44,337 nucleotides of DNA. Origin: Nitrospira sp. (GTDB lineage: Bacteria > Nitrospirota > Nitrospiria > Nitrospirales > Nitrospiraceae). A model generated the notes under the pieces. The model did not search any database. It saw only the letters and a list, made by a program, of their open reading frames with translations, and was not told the DNA's origin. A program made the translations under genes and the position numbers. The first letter of the stretch is position 1; each line of letters begins with the position of its first letter. Positions 43,353-44,337 of the stretch are shown one piece after another. The DNA is taken from assembly GCA_016873495.1 (NCBI GenBank), contig VGXC01000028.1:1-44337 (forward strand). Direction: 5' to 3'.

Positions 43353-43697
43353 TTAAAATACCAACGTTCGGTCGGCTGCCGCCACCAGGTCTGCGACTTC
43401 TTCCGATGGGGCTTCCCGAGCTGAAAATTCGTTGTCCAGGGAGAACGTCGATCGGGCGCCGGGTGGAACAATAAAAGGAATCTTCAGATGTTTAAAGGAG
43501 GGGAGATACTTTTCAAGAATCTCCGCGTCTTGGAGATCGTCGATGTCTTCGGAGAGCAGCCGCGGAGCCTGACCGAGAAGGATGACGGTCAATGGATTCT
43601 CCCCGGTGCTGAGACCGAGCGCGATCCGTAGCGCTTCCACGGCACGAGGCGTGTCACGAGGATCTTCCCGAATCACCGTGACGATACTGGGGGCCAT
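43353..43697 (-). CDS. DsrF/TusC-like sulfur relay protein
   Basis: A 114-residue DsrE-fold protein (SIVTVIREDPRDTPRAVEALRIALGL, NPLTVILLGQAPRLL). It has no cysteine, like the non-catalytic subunits TusC/DsrF. The ATG at 43697 is chosen because GGGAGG lies upstream; it is 20 bases after the DsrE-like gene. Confidence 0.65.
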   Translation of the reverse strand: MAPSIVTVIREDPRDTPRAVEALRIALGLSTGENPLTVILLGQAPRLLSEDIDDLQDAEILEKYLPSFKHLKIPFIVPPGARSTFSLDNEFSAREAPSEEVADLVAAADRTLVF

Positions 43698-43717
43698 AGA
43701 CCTCCCCGAAGAAAGTT

Positions 43718-44038
43718 TCAATTAAACGCGACGAACCGATCACACCCGTTGATTATATTGGAGAGGACCACCAGCCCGCAGAGAGTGACGGCACTTCCAA
43801 GATCGTTCGTGGACACTTTGTGTTGTTGGCACCCGTACGCGCAGACAAACAATTTAACTCCTACTGCGGAAAGGCCCAGGAGACGATCGTCGTGAAGGTT
43901 CAACACACCTTCATCGATCAAGTACAGATAGACGTCAATATCCGATCTCAACGCCTCTTCACAGAGGCGCGAGACGGTCGTAATATTGGGATGCGCCGGG
44001 CCTGTGGACAGCAATAAACCAAGCTTCTTTTTTTCCAT
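43718..44038 (-). CDS. DsrE/TusD-like sulfur relay protein
   Basis: A 106-residue DsrE-like protein, first of three genes. LGLLLSTGPAHPNITTVSRLCEEAL and VDVYLYLIDEGVL-type strands are followed by KLFVCAYGCQQHKV, with Cys66 and Cys70; one of these is probably the persulfide-carrying cysteine of TusD/DsrE. The set resembles the DsrEFH complex of sulfur metabolism or the TusBCD complex of tRNA 2-thiolation; neither dsrAB nor tusA/tusE is visible here. It starts beside an AT-rich region with a DnaA-box-like site. Confidence 0.72.
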   Translation of the reverse strand: MEKKKLGLLLSTGPAHPNITTVSRLCEEALRSDIDVYLYLIDEGVLNLHDDRLLGLSAVGVKLFVCAYGCQQHKVSTNDLGSAVTLCGLVVLSNIINGCDRFVAFN

Positions 44039-44160
44039 CGTAATCCACAGGCTTTAACATAAATAAATAATCAATATATTCAACATCTTAAGAAGATCAA
44101 TATGCCCATGGAAATGTACCCGTTATACGATCTGAAAGTCAAATGAAAAATGTGGCAAAT
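44039..44160. other. AT-rich leader region before the DsrE-like operon
   Basis: The part 44040-44100 is very AT-rich and opens with TAATCCACA (44041-44049), one base from a consensus DnaA box. It should contain the promoter of the DsrE/F/H genes and could be an alternative DNA-unwinding element. No gene. Confidence 0.45.
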
Positions 44161-44260
44161 TGACGTTGGCCCCGTTCTGAGACAGTTCTTAACCAGAGCA
44201 GAAGACCTCTTGACGTTGGCCCCGTTCTGAGACAGTTCTTAACCAGAGCAGAAGACCTCT
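44161..44260. repeat. two tandem 50-bp copies of the IS end
   Basis: Positions 44161-44210 and 44211-44260 are identical. Each copy begins TGACGTTGGCCCCGTTCTGA, the outer end of the IS, and ends within the last codons of OrfB. Only the inner copy connects to the transposase reading frame. Confidence 0.9.
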
Positions 44261-44337
44261 TCGGCGGTCTGTTCAACCTGACGTTGCGCGACAAACTCGT
44301 TCGGGGTCAGGTGCCCGAGTGAGCTATGCGGACGGCG
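44239..44337 (-). CDS. IS3-family transposase OrfB, C-terminal fragment
   Basis: Thirty-two codons plus stop. RRPHSSLGHLTPNEFVAQRQ is the hallmark C-terminal segment of the DDE integrase-like OrfB (RPHSSLGxxTPxEF). The stop TAA is at 44241-44239. The rest lies beyond the window edge. Pairs with the OrfA start at the left edge. Confidence 0.85.
   Translation of the reverse strand, partial: RRPHSSLGHLTPNEFVAQRQVEQTAEEVFCSG

Larger units (their letters stand above)
44161..44337 (-). mobile_element. 3' end of an IS3-family insertion sequence (window edge)
   Basis: Contains the C-terminal end of OrfB, a short untranslated tail and a duplicated terminal sequence. It is in the same orientation as the IS piece at the left edge, so the window lies between two direct copies, or next to one copy if the molecule were circular. 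The rest of the IS is outside. Confidence 0.85.

Overview
The window looks like a 44 kb piece of a GC-rich bacterial chromosome from the origin region of replication. Gene content fits the phylum Nitrospirota, probably a Nitrospira-like nitrite oxidiser: diaminopimelate aminotransferase of the DapL type, a three-gene DsrE/F/H set beside dnaA, tmRNA next to smpB, and many short palindromic intergenic repeats. This placement is inference from gene types, not from a database search. Both edges of the window lie inside an IS3-family insertion sequence in the same orientation, so the block is probably bounded by two copies of one repeat that broke the assembly.

Layout from left to right. 1-0.8 kb: start of the IS OrfA and a lone lipoprotein. 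0.8-4.4 kb: frameshifted Pal lipoprotein, RmuC, a MazG-type pyrophosphohydrolase, a zinc-ribbon PilZ protein and its decayed tandem copy. 4.4-8.7 kb: a minus-strand cofactor cluster transcribed folK, panC, pncA, pncB, then a lipoprotein-type L-isoaspartyl methyltransferase. 8.7-10 kb: a lower-GC accessory patch with a DUF2441-like gene and an orphan antitoxin whose PIN toxin is truncated. 10-14.4 kb: DapL, a class I glutamine amidotransferase, an alpha/beta hydrolase and a broken beta-carbonic anhydrase. 14.5-19.4 kb: six minus-strand genes (quinone oxidoreductase, NmrA-like, DedA-rhodanese fusion, two VOC proteins, pirin) downstream of a strong promoter with a palindromic operator between -35 and -10; this looks like an electrophile or redox stress unit. 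19.5-25.9 kb: mixed metabolic and unknown genes. 25.9-28.8 kb: a ParB-like protein coupled to an unusual class III nucleotide cyclase, followed by a pterin dehydratase. 28.8-33 kb: phosphodiesterase, BON lipoprotein, a hairpin-dense non-coding array, ssrA and smpB. 33.1-35 kb: SpoIIAA-like protein, repeat elements, the helicase loader DciA and an unknown membrane-anchored protein. 35-44 kb: gyrA, gyrB, dnaN and dnaA on the minus strand, a DnaA-box region, DsrE/F/H-like genes and the 3' end of the IS.

Three plus-strand genes (unknown gene at 19514, inositol monophosphatase at 22571, DciA at 33915) have a -10 hexamer exactly six bases before the ATG, which predicts leaderless mRNAs. The strongest candidates for something undescribed are the hairpin array between ssrA and a BON lipoprotein (paired, covarying stem-loops), the ParB-like/cyclase pair, and a dispersed stem-loop repeat family with a fixed pyrimidine-rich tail.
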